From positions 1 through 63,289 of the forward strand of contig JABDKN010000093.1 of NCBI GenBank assembly GCA_013002205.1: a DNA stretch of 63,289 nucleotides, given 5' to 3'. The position numbers were made by a program, and so were the translations under genes. Origin of the DNA: Granulosicoccus sp. (GTDB taxonomy: Bacteria > Pseudomonadota > Gammaproteobacteria > Granulosicoccales > Granulosicoccaceae). The notes beneath the pieces were generated by a model. The model was not told the origin of the DNA. It was given only the letters and a program-made list of their open reading frames with translations, and did no database searches. The number at the start of each line of letters is the position of its first letter. Within the stretch, counting starts at the first letter, position 1. Below, piece by piece: positions 19,396-28,623 of the stretch.

Positions 19396-19782
19396 TGAAA
19401 ACCGAGTGCTAAGTTCATGTTTTTACTTGCAAAGAAGCACGTGCATGTTACTCAGCCGGGTTACTGTCTTATCAATTACTTAGGAGTTGTTTGTAGAAAT
19501 CACCTGAGTTAACTTTTACTCATCTGCGCAATAGTGCAGTGTCTTTACTCAACGTTGCAGAAAGTTTGCATTTCACAACATCTTGTCGAGTGTGGTGTTG
19601 TCCACGACCTGTTACAGCCACTGCAACGGCTGTCGGGTACAGGGCGGCGCCATGAGCATGCGGCGTCTCGGCCTGATGGTCTGTGCGCGGGCCAGTGGCG
19701 GGAGTGTTCCACGGCCGTTCAGAAACTCGGCGATCTGCCGTTTTGACAGGAACAGATCCGGCGAATCCGACAAGAGCAGCGT
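19396..19782. other. Intergenic region between mraZ promoter and DUF4145-like gene
   Basis: This stretch is AT-richer than its surroundings and holds no convincing gene; short open frames at 19534-19786 lack start signals and family features. It must carry the promoter of the divergent gene that starts at 19783, but I could not pick out a clear one. Confidence 0.5.
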
Positions 19783-20520
19783 GTGAAGCAAGTCGACTTA
19801 GAATGTGTCAAACGGTGGGCTACTTCGAGCAGCAACAAGCTCTCCTACCCGGCATCGATCAATACCAACTGCCCGGGCTGTCTGATGAGCGTGGTCTTCA
19901 CGACCCGCCGAAGGCACTACGATTCCCAGCGGGACACGCTGGCCTGTTCGGCTGAATGCCCCTCATGCAACACCAGTGCTCATTTCTGGATGATCAACAT
20001 GATCGCTCACGGCGATGAGAGCATCGACGATACGCCGGCTCTGTACATGATGCCTGCCACCGAAGCGCGCATGAACCTGTCGGCACTGAGCGACAGATTG
20101 CCGGAGAACGTACTGCAATACTGCCGAGCCACGCAGGAGGTCTACCAGTCGGGCAACCTGACGGCGACCCGCGTGATGGTGCAATCGACTCTGGATGCGA
20201 TGTTCGTCGGCTTCCTGCCAAAAGGCAACAGCCGCACTACCCTGTCAAAGCTGGTGCAGGACGCGCTGCCCTCCATGGACCTGGATCTGCCCATGGTCAA
20301 ACTGGCCACCTCGCTCAGGCCAGGTGAGCACCTGGATACCCTGTTCCATAGCAACACGCCCGCTACGCGTGAAATCGCCGATGCGATGATGTCTCTGTTA
20401 GAGCAACTGGCAACCTTACTGTATGTATTACCCGGAGAATTCGAGGATCTGGACAAGCACCTGATCGAACTGAGCGGGCAGTTGCAGCACCAACAGGACA
20501 GCCGCGATCCTGCAGACTGA
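19783..20520 (+). CDS. Zinc-finger protein with DUF4145-like domain, function unknown
   Basis: The 245-residue product starts with a probable zinc site (CPGC, then CSAECPSC, about residues 30-62). A segment follows that resembles DUF4145 (LPENVLQYCRATQEVYQSGN, then TATRVMVQSTLDAMF), a helical domain found in restriction-associated and stand-alone proteins. The rest is helical and acidic at the end. The start is a GTG with only a weak upstream site, so the N-terminus is uncertain. It stands alone, divergent from mraZ and convergent with the RNase P RNA gene. I assign no function; the family call is by eye. Confidence 0.6.
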   Translation: MKQVDLECVKRWATSSSNKLSYPASINTNCPGCLMSVVFTTRRRHYDSQRDTLACSAECPSCNTSAHFWMINMIAHGDESIDDTPALYMMPATEARMNLSALSDRLPENVLQYCRATQEVYQSGNLTATRVMVQSTLDAMFVGFLPKGNSRTTLSKLVQDALPSMDLDLPMVKLATSLRPGEHLDTLFHSNTPATREIADAMMSLLEQLATLLYVLPGEFEDLDKHLIELSGQLQHQQDSRDPAD

Positions 20521-20606
20521 AGAGAATTGATGGCCGTGGTTGCGGCATCACCGGCCCAGCTGATGCAGCACCCGGAAACCGGCTCATGTCTCTGCGCTGG
20601 AAAAAA

Positions 20607-20984
<378 letters not shown>

Positions 20985-20997
20985 AGGACAGATGGTA

Positions 20998-21855
20998 TCA
21001 CCGACCTTGCAGCTTCAGGGCACGATCGTAGGCCTGTTTTTTGGTGATGGAACACAATTCGGCGGCACATCGTGCTGCAGTCTTCACCGGCAGGTGGGGC
21101 AGCAGCACGGCAAGTGTCCTGTCAAGCTCTACGGTAATCTGTACATCTGCAGCCGCAGCAGCCGCCATGGGCAACCCTGCCACCACCAGCACGAACTCGC
21201 CACGTTGCTGATTGCTATCGGCCTGCACCGCTGCCAGCACATCGCCCACGTGCCCGTGGATCACGGTCTCGAAGCGCTTGGTCAGTTCCCTGGCCAGCGT
21301 CATGGGACGTTCCGGCCCGAATACCTGTGCCAGGTCGAAGAGGCTCTCGACGATGCGGTGCGGTGTTTCGTAGATGACGAGCGTATGTGACAGTTGTGCC
21401 AATGGCTGCAGCCAGACCTGACGCGCAGCGCTTCTGGAGGGGGGAAATCCGACAAACTGGAATCGATCGGTAGGCAGCCCGGAGATGCACAGCGCAGCGG
21501 TGACGGCACATGGCCCGGGCACGGGTGATACATGGATACCGGCCCGCTGGCAGGCACGTACCAGCTTGAAGCCGGGATCGCTGATCAGCGGCGTTCCGGC
21601 ATCGGTAATCAGCGCGGCGCTGGAACCGCCGCTCAGGTGCTCGATGACGGCAGCGGTGCGCGCCTCTTCATTATGTTCATGCAGGGGCCAAAGCCTGCTT
21701 TCAATGCCATGATGGCGCAGCAAGGGTAGACTATGCCGGGTATCCTCTGCGTAGATCCGGTCTACCTGTTGCAGCACCTGCATCGCGCGGACCGACAGAT
21801 CGTCACGATTCCCGATGGGCGTGGCCACAATGTAAAGAGTATGCTCCGACGACAT
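20998..21855 (-). CDS. rsmI: 16S rRNA 2'-O-ribose C1402 methyltransferase RsmI
   Basis: RsmI methylates the ribose of C1402 in 16S rRNA. The 285-residue product has the family motifs LYIVATPIGNRDDLSVRA, AEDTRHS, LITDAGTPLISDPGF, VPGPCAVTAAL and FVGFPPSR. The ATG at 21855 gives the usual family start and length; the open frame goes on for 62 more codons that overlap lpoA and look unrelated. The start shares a CATG with the divergent lpoA gene, so the coding regions overlap by 2 bases. Confidence 0.96.
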   Translation of the reverse strand: MSSEHTLYIVATPIGNRDDLSVRAMQVLQQVDRIYAEDTRHSLPLLRHHGIESRLWPLHEHNEEARTAAVIEHLSGGSSAALITDAGTPLISDPGFKLVRACQRAGIHVSPVPGPCAVTAALCISGLPTDRFQFVGFPPSRSAARQVWLQPLAQLSHTLVIYETPHRIVESLFDLAQVFGPERPMTLARELTKRFETVIHGHVGDVLAAVQADSNQQRGEFVLVVAGLPMAAAAAADVQITVELDRTLAVLLPHLPVKTAARCAAELCSITKKQAYDRALKLQGR

Positions 21856-23824
21856 GATTGATTCGACTCGCCTGCGACATCCTGTGCAACGTGTTGTGAA
21901 AACGACACTGATCGTGGTGCTGACCAGTGTGCTTGCCAGCGCCCTGGCAAGCTGTGCGACTCCGGCGGCCCAACTGCCGGACAGCCCGATGAACGCGAGA
22001 ATAACAGACCCGGCCGCACGTCGACATCTGCAGCAAGGCAATCCGATTGCAGCGGCAGACGTCTACACGCAACGCGCTGCCCGCAGCAGTGATGAAGAAC
22101 AACGGCAGGATTTTCTGTTGCTCGCTGCAGAGATACTGTTTGATCGCGGCATGGGAGCTCCCGGCCAGGAACGGCTGGCTGCCGTTCCTGAAGCACCAGT
22201 TACCCTGGAACTTTCGCATAGGCGCAACATCCTGGTGGCCAAGAGTCATTTGTTCGATCGCGATGCAGAAACGGCGTTGGCCTCCCTTCCCGACCCGGAC
22301 ACCGTGGAGAGTGACTTTCATCGCGCAAGACTCTTTGAAACGCGGGCACAGGCCTACGGCATCCTGCAGGACCCGGACAACGAACTCATTGCGCGAATCG
22401 ACCTGGAAGGACAGCTCGCAGATGAGGACATCATCAGGCGCGGACATGAACAGATCTGGCAGTTGCTGACCACACAGCCACTGTCCACGCTACGCAGCAT
22501 GACCACCAATGTGCGCGGCGATGTCTATCAGGGCTGGATAGAGCTTGCCCTGGCGCATGCCTCGGCGGGTATCGATGCAGAGAAGCGACGCGATGGAATT
22601 GCCCAATGGCAGGACCGCTTCCCCCTGCATCCGGCGAATCCCGGCTTTGTCGACGCACTCTACACACCCACCGGATTTGACCTGGAGGTGGATGGCAAGC
22701 CAATCAACCAGGTGGCGATCCTGCTGCCCTTATCCGGGAGCAACACGGCGACGGTTGCAGCGGCCATCCGTGATGGCGTCCTGGCCGCCTACGAGCACTC
22801 GAAGAGTCAACGGCAGGTACCGGTACTCAGATTCTATGATGTCGGCGACAACCCGGGCTATGCCAGGACCGCCTATGCCACTGCCGTGGCCGATGGTGCG
22901 GACGCCGTCATCGGCCCCCTGCGTAAGGAGGCCGTTGCGGCCATCGTCTCGCAACGCGATATACCCGTTCCCACCATTACACTCAATACCGTGGAATCAT
23001 CCGGCCTGGCTGGCCGCAGCAGCAACGTCATCCAGTTCGGCCTCGCCCCGGAAGACGAAGCCCGGGCGGCCGCCTCGCGAGCTGCCGCCCTGTCACTGAA
23101 GAACGCTATCATCCTGCAGGCTGATGATTCCCGCGGAGATCGCGAAACCCGGGCATTTCAGGACGCCATGTTCCTGTACGGTGGCGACGTCGTGCACGTT
23201 GCCGTGCTGCCCAAGGACGAGTACGACTACTCCACCCAGATCAAGGAAGCACTCGCGATCGATGAAAGCGACAATCGCTTTCGCACGCTGAGCAGCACGA
23301 TCGGCCAGAAACTGTTCTTCGAACCGTCCATCCGTAACGATGTGGACGTCATTTTCCTGGCCATCACCACTGAACAGGCACGATCAGTCCGGCCACAACT
23401 GGATTTCTTCCATGCCAGGGAAGTTACCCGACTGGGTACCTCACGCGTGGCAGCACTGGATGATGATCAGAAAAGCAATCAGGATCTCAACACCATCTTC
23501 TACCCCGATGCTCCATGGGTCCTCAGAAAATCCCTGCAGAATGATCCGCTGCGCCAGAGCATCCTGCAGAGTTTTCCAGCCGCCGAGGGTGCTTATGCGA
23601 AGCTTTACGCGCTTGGTACCGATGCCTATCAGCTGGTGACCAACCTCGATGTCCTGACTCAGGGCGAACGCCTGCAAGGCTACACCGGAGACCTGGAGCT
23701 TGGCACCGATGGCACGATACGGCGCCACCTGGACTGGGCTCAGTACGTGGACGGAATCAGCACCCCGGTCGAGAGCATCGATGCACCGCCGCTGCCTTCT
23801 ATTCGCTCCAGCGTCGTCAACTGA
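21854..23824 (+). CDS. lpoA: Penicillin-binding protein activator LpoA (lipoprotein)
   Basis: LpoA is an outer-membrane lipoprotein that reaches through the periplasm to activate PBP1a. The 656-residue product has a lipoprotein signal (residues 1-34, lipobox LASC) and a helical TPR-like N-terminal half. From about residue 280 it has a periplasmic-binding-protein-like LppC domain (QVAILLPLSGSNTATVAAAI, GADAVIGPLRKEAV, FFHAREVTRLGTSRV). It is followed by yraN, as in many gammaproteobacteria. The start codon is shared with rsmI in a CATG. Confidence 0.93.
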   Translation: MIDSTRLRHPVQRVVKTTLIVVLTSVLASALASCATPAAQLPDSPMNARITDPAARRHLQQGNPIAAADVYTQRAARSSDEEQRQDFLLLAAEILFDRGMGAPGQERLAAVPEAPVTLELSHRRNILVAKSHLFDRDAETALASLPDPDTVESDFHRARLFETRAQAYGILQDPDNELIARIDLEGQLADEDIIRRGHEQIWQLLTTQPLSTLRSMTTNVRGDVYQGWIELALAHASAGIDAEKRRDGIAQWQDRFPLHPANPGFVDALYTPTGFDLEVDGKPINQVAILLPLSGSNTATVAAAIRDGVLAAYEHSKSQRQVPVLRFYDVGDNPGYARTAYATAVADGADAVIGPLRKEAVAAIVSQRDIPVPTITLNTVESSGLAGRSSNVIQFGLAPEDEARAAASRAAALSLKNAIILQADDSRGDRETRAFQDAMFLYGGDVVHVAVLPKDEYDYSTQIKEALAIDESDNRFRTLSSTIGQKLFFEPSIRNDVDVIFLAITTEQARSVRPQLDFFHAREVTRLGTSRVAALDDDQKSNQDLNTIFYPDAPWVLRKSLQNDPLRQSILQSFPAAEGAYAKLYALGTDAYQLVTNLDVLTQGERLQGYTGDLELGTDGTIRRHLDWAQYVDGISTPVESIDAPPLPSIRSSVVN

Positions 23825-23877
23825 GCCGGCGTAGCCGGAGATCGACAGTTCAGGAAATCACCAGGCAGGGAAGCCTA

Positions 23878-24267
23878 ATGCAAACACACGAACGGGGAAA
23901 CCTGGCACAGGCCGTGGCACTGTCATGGTTGCAGAATCACGGATACGCACTGGTGCAGGCCAATTACCGCCGTCGTATCGGCGAAATTGACCTCGTCGTG
24001 CTGCACCCGGACCGGCAGACAGTCGTGTTCGTCGAGGTGCGTTATCGTTCGCACCAGCGGTTCGGGGGAGCCATAGAAAGCGTCGACAGGCGTAAACAGC
24101 AGAAACTGGTGCGCACGGCCGATGCCTGGTTGCAACAGCATGCAAGCAGCATGACACCTGCCCGAATCGATGTCATTGCCCTGTGCCCCGCCTCACCGCG
24201 GACCCCGCCCGAGCAACTCTGGCAGGGACACCAACTGAGCTGGATTGTCAGTGCTGTCGAGCAATGA
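23878..24267 (+). CDS. yraN: YraN family protein (UPF0102), endonuclease-like fold
   Basis: The 129-residue product belongs to UPF0102, a family with a Holliday-junction-resolvase-like nuclease fold and no settled function. The core IGEIDLVVLHPDRQTVVFVEVRYR carries the acidic and lysine/arginine active-site pattern (E..D...V.VEVR). It lies 53 bases after lpoA, matching the usual rsmI-lpoA-yraN neighbourhood, and converges on sspB with a gap of 12 bases. Confidence 0.93.
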   Translation: MQTHERGNLAQAVALSWLQNHGYALVQANYRRRIGEIDLVVLHPDRQTVVFVEVRYRSHQRFGGAIESVDRRKQQKLVRTADAWLQQHASSMTPARIDVIALCPASPRTPPEQLWQGHQLSWIVSAVEQ

Positions 24268-24279
24268 GGGCTACCAGGC

Positions 24280-24690
24280 CTACTTGACGATTTTCAGGTT
24301 GGGTCGTTTGACCTCCGGCGGCGCTGCAGGCCCCCTGACCATATCCGGTTTGCCGGGATCGGGGTTATCCGGCGGCGTGTCATCCTGCTCGCCGAACATC
24401 ATTCCCTGCCCGTTTTCGCGTGCATAGATGGCCAGCACACTGGACACCGGGACGTTTACATCCATTGCGGTGCCACTGAACCGCGCATTGAAAGTCACGG
24501 CTTCATTACCCAGTACCAGGCTGTGTGTCGCCTCGGGGCTTATATTGAGAATGATGCGGCCATTCTCGACGAAGGCCCGGGGGACCTCCACCTCGTCCTG
24601 GGACGTATCAACCAGCATGTACGGTGTGAAACCATTATCCACGATCCATTCATAGAGCGCCCGGATCAGGTAGGGTCGGCTGGAAGTCAT
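24280..24690 (-). CDS. sspB: ClpXP adaptor SspB
   Basis: SspB delivers ssrA-tagged proteins to ClpXP. The 136-residue product has the substrate-binding beta domain (SRPYLIRALYEWIVDNGFTP, then NISPEATHSLVLGNEAV), a flexible Pro/Asp-rich linker and a C-terminal ClpX-binding tail RPNLKIVK, similar to the XB motif of E. coli. It overlaps sspA by ATGA and is the last gene of the bc1-sspAB operon. Confidence 0.95.
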   Translation of the reverse strand: MTSSRPYLIRALYEWIVDNGFTPYMLVDTSQDEVEVPRAFVENGRIILNISPEATHSLVLGNEAVTFNARFSGTAMDVNVPVSSVLAIYARENGQGMMFGEQDDTPPDNPDPGKPDMVRGPAAPPEVKRPNLKIVK

Positions 24691-25313
24691 GAGTGCTCCA
24701 ATTTACGTTCAGCATCGCTCAGACTGGCCTGGAAGCCAGGTCGTGCGAACATGCGTTCTGCATAATGCAAAACCGGTGCGGCCGCGCTTGGCAGTACGAT
24801 GCCATAAGCGGGAAGTCGCCACAACAAAGGTGCCAGCGTGGCATCCAGAATCGAATACTCTTCACTGAAAAAGAAGGGCATGGCGGCAAACACCTCACTG
24901 GTAGCGGTCAGGGACTCACCCAGCCGTGCTGCCGCCCTCCGGGGAGTGAGGCTCTGGCCGTTCGCATCGGGCCGCAATGAATACCAGTCACTTTCTATCC
25001 GATACTGGGCCAGCCGTATTCTGGCCCGGGAGACGGGATCGACCGGCATGAGCGGAGGATGCGGATAGCGTTCGTCCAGGTAGTCGATGATGACTCGCGC
25101 ATCGTATAAAGCCAGGTCGCGATCCAACAGAGTCGGCAGAGATCCCTGTGGATTGAGTTGCAGTAGCGCCTCGTCCGCCTGTCCCGCGGGCACGGTCTCG
25201 ATTTCGGCCTGTATGTCCTTCTCCGCCAGCACCAGCCTGACTCGATGGCTGTCGATGCTGGACGCATCCGAGTACAGCACGATACCGGAGTGTCGATGGC
25301 CGCTGGCGGTCAA
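24687..25313 (-). CDS. sspA: Stringent starvation protein A SspA
   Basis: SspA is a glutathione-S-transferase-like protein that binds RNA polymerase and alters sigma70 promoter use under stress. The 208-residue product has the thioredoxin-like half (VLYSDASSIDSHRVRLVLAEK, NPQGSLPTL), the surface PHP motif (ERYPHPPLMPVDP) important for SspA function, and a helical C-terminal half. It lies 152 bases after cytochrome c1. Confidence 0.94.
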   Translation of the reverse strand: MTASGHRHSGIVLYSDASSIDSHRVRLVLAEKDIQAEIETVPAGQADEALLQLNPQGSLPTLLDRDLALYDARVIIDYLDERYPHPPLMPVDPVSRARIRLAQYRIESDWYSLRPDANGQSLTPRRAAARLGESLTATSEVFAAMPFFFSEEYSILDATLAPLLWRLPAYGIVLPSAAAPVLHYAERMFARPGFQASLSDAERKLEHS

Positions 25314-25465
25314 TGTGGATCCCCTTATGATTCGGCCAGTGGAGCAGTCATACCTGATCCACTGTCAGCGAGTTACAGATCGGAAGCCGGGCTGAATCCG
25401 GGCTGAATTGCCGCTGGCTGCCAGTTTCGTGAAACCAGACGACGCCCTGTTCAACGTGTACTGGT

Positions 25466-26359
25466 CTAGATGACGTCCTTCCAGTATTCCTTTTTCAGTT
25501 TGTAGGCAATGAACAGCAGGATAAACAGGAACAGCATGACGAAAATGCCTATACGGTGCCGTGTCAGCTTGATCGGGTCAGCCATATAGGCCATGAAATT
25601 GGTGATATCGGCAATCAGGTCGTCGTACTCGTCTTCGGTCATGGTGCCGGCCTCGACAAGTTCCAGGCCGGTGATTGGCCGTGTGCCGTGCGACTCTTCA
25701 CCATAGACAGGCGCCTGCCAGCCCTGCAGGTTCCACAACACGTGCGGCATTGCCGTATCCGGGAAGACCAGGTTGTTGACGCCGGTACCGACCCGATCGG
25801 GATCGACATAGTAGGATTTGAGGTAGGTATAGATCCAGTCCACACCACGCGAACGCGCCGTCAGGGCAAGGTTTGGCGGAACCACGCCAAACACCTGCCT
25901 GGCGTAGTCGACGGACATGGTATTGGTCATCAGATTACCGACTTTAGTGCGTTCTCCAGCGTCGTCAGTCGTGAATATCAGGTTGTCCTCGACATCTGCT
26001 TCGGACAATCCTGCATCCTGGGCCAGCCTGCTGTATCGCTGGTAATCGGCGGAATGGCATCCCATGCAGTAATTGACAAATGCCTGGGCGCCCCGCTGCA
26101 GCGACTTCTCGTTACCCTGGTCAATGCGCGGTGATTCCAGCTGCACACCCGTGCCCGCGGCGTGCGACTGATTGAGAAACACCAGCGATCCAGCTACCAG
26201 AATTGCCGTCGCGGCCAGAACGAGCAGACGCTGATGTCTGCCAATTTGCAACTCGATCCTGTTGAGCACCTGCACACGCCCTCTCTGTGTGGATAGACGA
26301 GCGGCCTGTTGACGCTCCGTTTGCTGCACCTGTCGCAGCGTTTCGCTGTGATTCATCAC
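25466..26359 (-). CDS. petC: Cytochrome c1 subunit of the bc1 complex
   Basis: Cytochrome c1 passes electrons from the Rieske protein to cytochrome c. The 297-residue product has the heme site CMGCH (residues about 98-102), the distal methionine region (FPDTAMPHVLW) and a C-terminal membrane anchor (IGIFVMLFLFILLFIAYKLKK). The N-terminus is unusual: about 44 polar residues precede the first hydrophobic segment, longer than a normal signal peptide. A GTG about 30 codons in, after AGAGAGGG, could be the true start. It overlaps petB by ATGA. Confidence 0.94.
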   Translation of the reverse strand: MMNHSETLRQVQQTERQQAARLSTQRGRVQVLNRIELQIGRHQRLLVLAATAILVAGSLVFLNQSHAAGTGVQLESPRIDQGNEKSLQRGAQAFVNYCMGCHSADYQRYSRLAQDAGLSEADVEDNLIFTTDDAGERTKVGNLMTNTMSVDYARQVFGVVPPNLALTARSRGVDWIYTYLKSYYVDPDRVGTGVNNLVFPDTAMPHVLWNLQGWQAPVYGEESHGTRPITGLELVEAGTMTEDEYDDLIADITNFMAYMADPIKLTRHRIGIFVMLFLFILLFIAYKLKKEYWKDVI

Positions 26360-27594
26360 TTGGTGACCCTCTCAGGCAGCGGTTTCGTCGCTTCTGACTT
26401 GCTGACGAAATACAGGGCAATGAAATAGCCGAAATAAATCAATGCACAGAGACGCGCGATGAAGGTTCCGGTTGGCGTGGGCACCTGCATGCCCAGGTAC
26501 CCCAGAATGATGAAGGCGATGGCAAAGGCGAACAGCATGACCTTGTAGGTGATCGAGCGATAGCGGATGGACTTGACCGGATTGCGATCGATCCACGGCA
26601 GCAGGAACAGCACCAGGATGGCGCCACCCATGGCCATGACACCACCGAGCTTGTCGGGTACGGCCCGTAATATGGCGTAGAAGGGTGTGAAATACCAGAC
26701 GGGGGCGATGTGCTCGGGCGTTTTCAAGGGATCGGCCGGTACGAAGTTGGCGTGTTCCAGAAAATATCCGCCCATTTCCGGAGCAAAGAACACAATGGCA
26801 AAGAAGATGATCAGAAAGACGATCGCCCCCATGAAATCCTTGACAGTGTAATACGGATGAAAAGGGATGCCATCCTTGGGAATGCCAGCAGCATTCTTGT
26901 TCTTCTTGATTTCGATACCGTCGGGATTGTTGGAGCCGACTTCGTGCAGCGCCATCAGGTGTGCGATGACCAGGAATACGAGAACCAGCGGCACCGCGAT
27001 GACGTGTAACGCGAAGAAGCGGTTCAGTGTGGCATCCGAGACGATGTAGTCTCCCTTCAGCCAGATGGTCAGGGCATCACCAATACCGAAGGGTATGGCA
27101 CCGAACAGCGAGATGATTACCTGAGCTCCCCAGTAGCTCATTTGACCCCATGGCAACAGGTATCCCATGAACGCCTCTGCCATCAATGCGACATAAATGA
27201 GCATGCCGAACACCCAAAGCAGTTCACGGGGCTTCTTGTAGGAGCCGTACAAAAGCGCCCGGAACATGTGAAGGTATACCACCACGAAGAACATCGATGC
27301 ACCCGTGGAGTGCATGTACCGGATCAGCCAGCCGTAGTCCACATCCCGCATGATGTACTCGACCGAGGTAAACGCCAGATCGCCATCCGGCTTGTAGTTC
27401 ATGGTCAGGAAGATACCGGTGACGATCTGGATGACCAGCACCAGCATGGCCAGTGCGCCGAAGTAGTACCAGAAGTTGAAATTCTTCGGTGCGTAGTACT
27501 TGGTGACATGCTCTTCGAGCAATTTGGTCATCGGGAACCGGGCATCTATCCAGCCCATCAGGCCTTCACCCTGCTTGTCGATATTTGCGCTCAT
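26356..27594 (-). CDS. petB: Cytochrome b subunit of the bc1 complex
   Basis: Cytochrome b carries the two b hemes and both quinone sites of the bc1 complex. The 412-residue product has eight or so membrane segments, the heme-ligand histidines in HSTGASMFFVVVYLHMFR and FFALHVIAVPLVLVFLVIAH, the PEWY-related motif as PVWYFTPFY at the quinol site, and MGYLLPWGQMSYWGA. It is the middle gene of petABC and overlaps both neighbours by ATGA. Confidence 0.97.
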   Translation of the reverse strand: MSANIDKQGEGLMGWIDARFPMTKLLEEHVTKYYAPKNFNFWYYFGALAMLVLVIQIVTGIFLTMNYKPDGDLAFTSVEYIMRDVDYGWLIRYMHSTGASMFFVVVYLHMFRALLYGSYKKPRELLWVFGMLIYVALMAEAFMGYLLPWGQMSYWGAQVIISLFGAIPFGIGDALTIWLKGDYIVSDATLNRFFALHVIAVPLVLVFLVIAHLMALHEVGSNNPDGIEIKKNKNAAGIPKDGIPFHPYYTVKDFMGAIVFLIIFFAIVFFAPEMGGYFLEHANFVPADPLKTPEHIAPVWYFTPFYAILRAVPDKLGGVMAMGGAILVLFLLPWIDRNPVKSIRYRSITYKVMLFAFAIAFIILGYLGMQVPTPTGTFIARLCALIYFGYFIALYFVSKSEATKPLPERVTK

Positions 27595-28274
27595 GCTGCC
27601 ACTCCCGAATCTTCTCCAATGATGATGGTGTTGTCATCGACATATCGATGAGGAGGAATTTCCAGGTTGGTCGGGGCAGGCACGCCCTTGTAGACACGCC
27701 CTGCCAGGTCGAACTTGGAACCATGACAGGGACAGAAGAATCCACCATCCCAGTCCGCGCCCAGATCAGCGGGGGCAATTTCCGGTCGGTAGCTGGGAGA
27801 GCAACCCAGGTGCGTGCAGATGCCGATCACTACCAGTGTCTGGGGTTTGATCGAACGGACCGTATTCCGAGTGTATTCGGGCTGTTGTTCCACTTCCGAG
27901 GCGGGGTCGGACAGGCGCTCGGATTCCGCTTCCAGGTTCTTCAGTGTTTCTTCGGTACGGCGCACGATCCATACAGGCTTGCCACGCCATTCCACTGTCA
28001 GCAATTGCCCGGGGGCGAGCTTGCCGATGGTCGCCTCGACCGGTGCACCTGCCGCCTTGGCCCGTGCACTGGGTGACATCGAGCCGAGCATGGGGGCCGC
28101 CAGTGCCACTGCGCCTAACCCACCCACTGCCACTGCACTGCGAACCAGCATCCGCCGGCGCCTGGGGTCGGCGACATGCTCAGCTACCGATGACTCTACA
28201 GCCGTCGGATCGCTGGTAGAAGCCCCTGCTGCCGACGCATCGTGGCCAGTGGTCTTCCGCTCATTCGCACTCAT
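27591..28274 (-). CDS. petA: Rieske iron-sulfur subunit of the bc1 complex
   Basis: The Rieske protein takes electrons from quinol and passes them to cytochrome c1. The 227-residue product has an arginine-rich Tat-like anchor (DPRRRRMLVRSAVAVGGLGA) and the 2Fe-2S motifs CTHLGC and CPCHGS. I chose the ATG at 28274, with GGAGATA upstream; the open frame reaches 28874 but that part has no Rieske features. Its leader region is shared with the divergent DegS-like gene. Confidence 0.96.
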   Translation of the reverse strand: MSANERKTTGHDASAAGASTSDPTAVESSVAEHVADPRRRRMLVRSAVAVGGLGAVALAAPMLGSMSPSARAKAAGAPVEATIGKLAPGQLLTVEWRGKPVWIVRRTEETLKNLEAESERLSDPASEVEQQPEYTRNTVRSIKPQTLVVIGICTHLGCSPSYRPEIAPADLGADWDGGFFCPCHGSKFDLAGRVYKGVPAPTNLEIPPHRYVDDNTIIIGEDSGVAA

Positions 28275-28623
28275 GCGATATCTCCAGGTCAATCGAATTC
28301 GGGTCAGTTGGCACCGTGGGAGTGCAACTGACGTTGAAAATAAGTGGTGATCGTAACGATGGGCCCGAGATCGGGCAATCTGCGAATACTGACAACCCCT
28401 GATTTTATCACAAGGAAATGGTTGTGCTGGACTGTTGCGCCAGTTCGGCAGGCGAATCCGCAACCACACCCCCAGGGCATGCTGTATCCAACGGCAGAGG
28501 GTATGCGGCCGGTACGCAGGAGGCACTCGACAGGCACTGAGCAGCTTGAGAGCCATGGCGTTACCATAGGCGGGTGAACGCAAGCGCAAAGACACATCGT
28601 CCGCCAGCCCGAGTCCACCACCC
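28275..28623. other. Divergent intergenic region petA / DegS-like gene
   Basis: These 349 bases hold no convincing gene. They should carry promoters for petABC (minus) and the protease (plus). A GCCCGA/TCGGGC inverted repeat lies near 28362-28376. On the minus strand TAAAAT near 28401 could be a -10 element, but I see no good -35. Confidence 0.45.
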
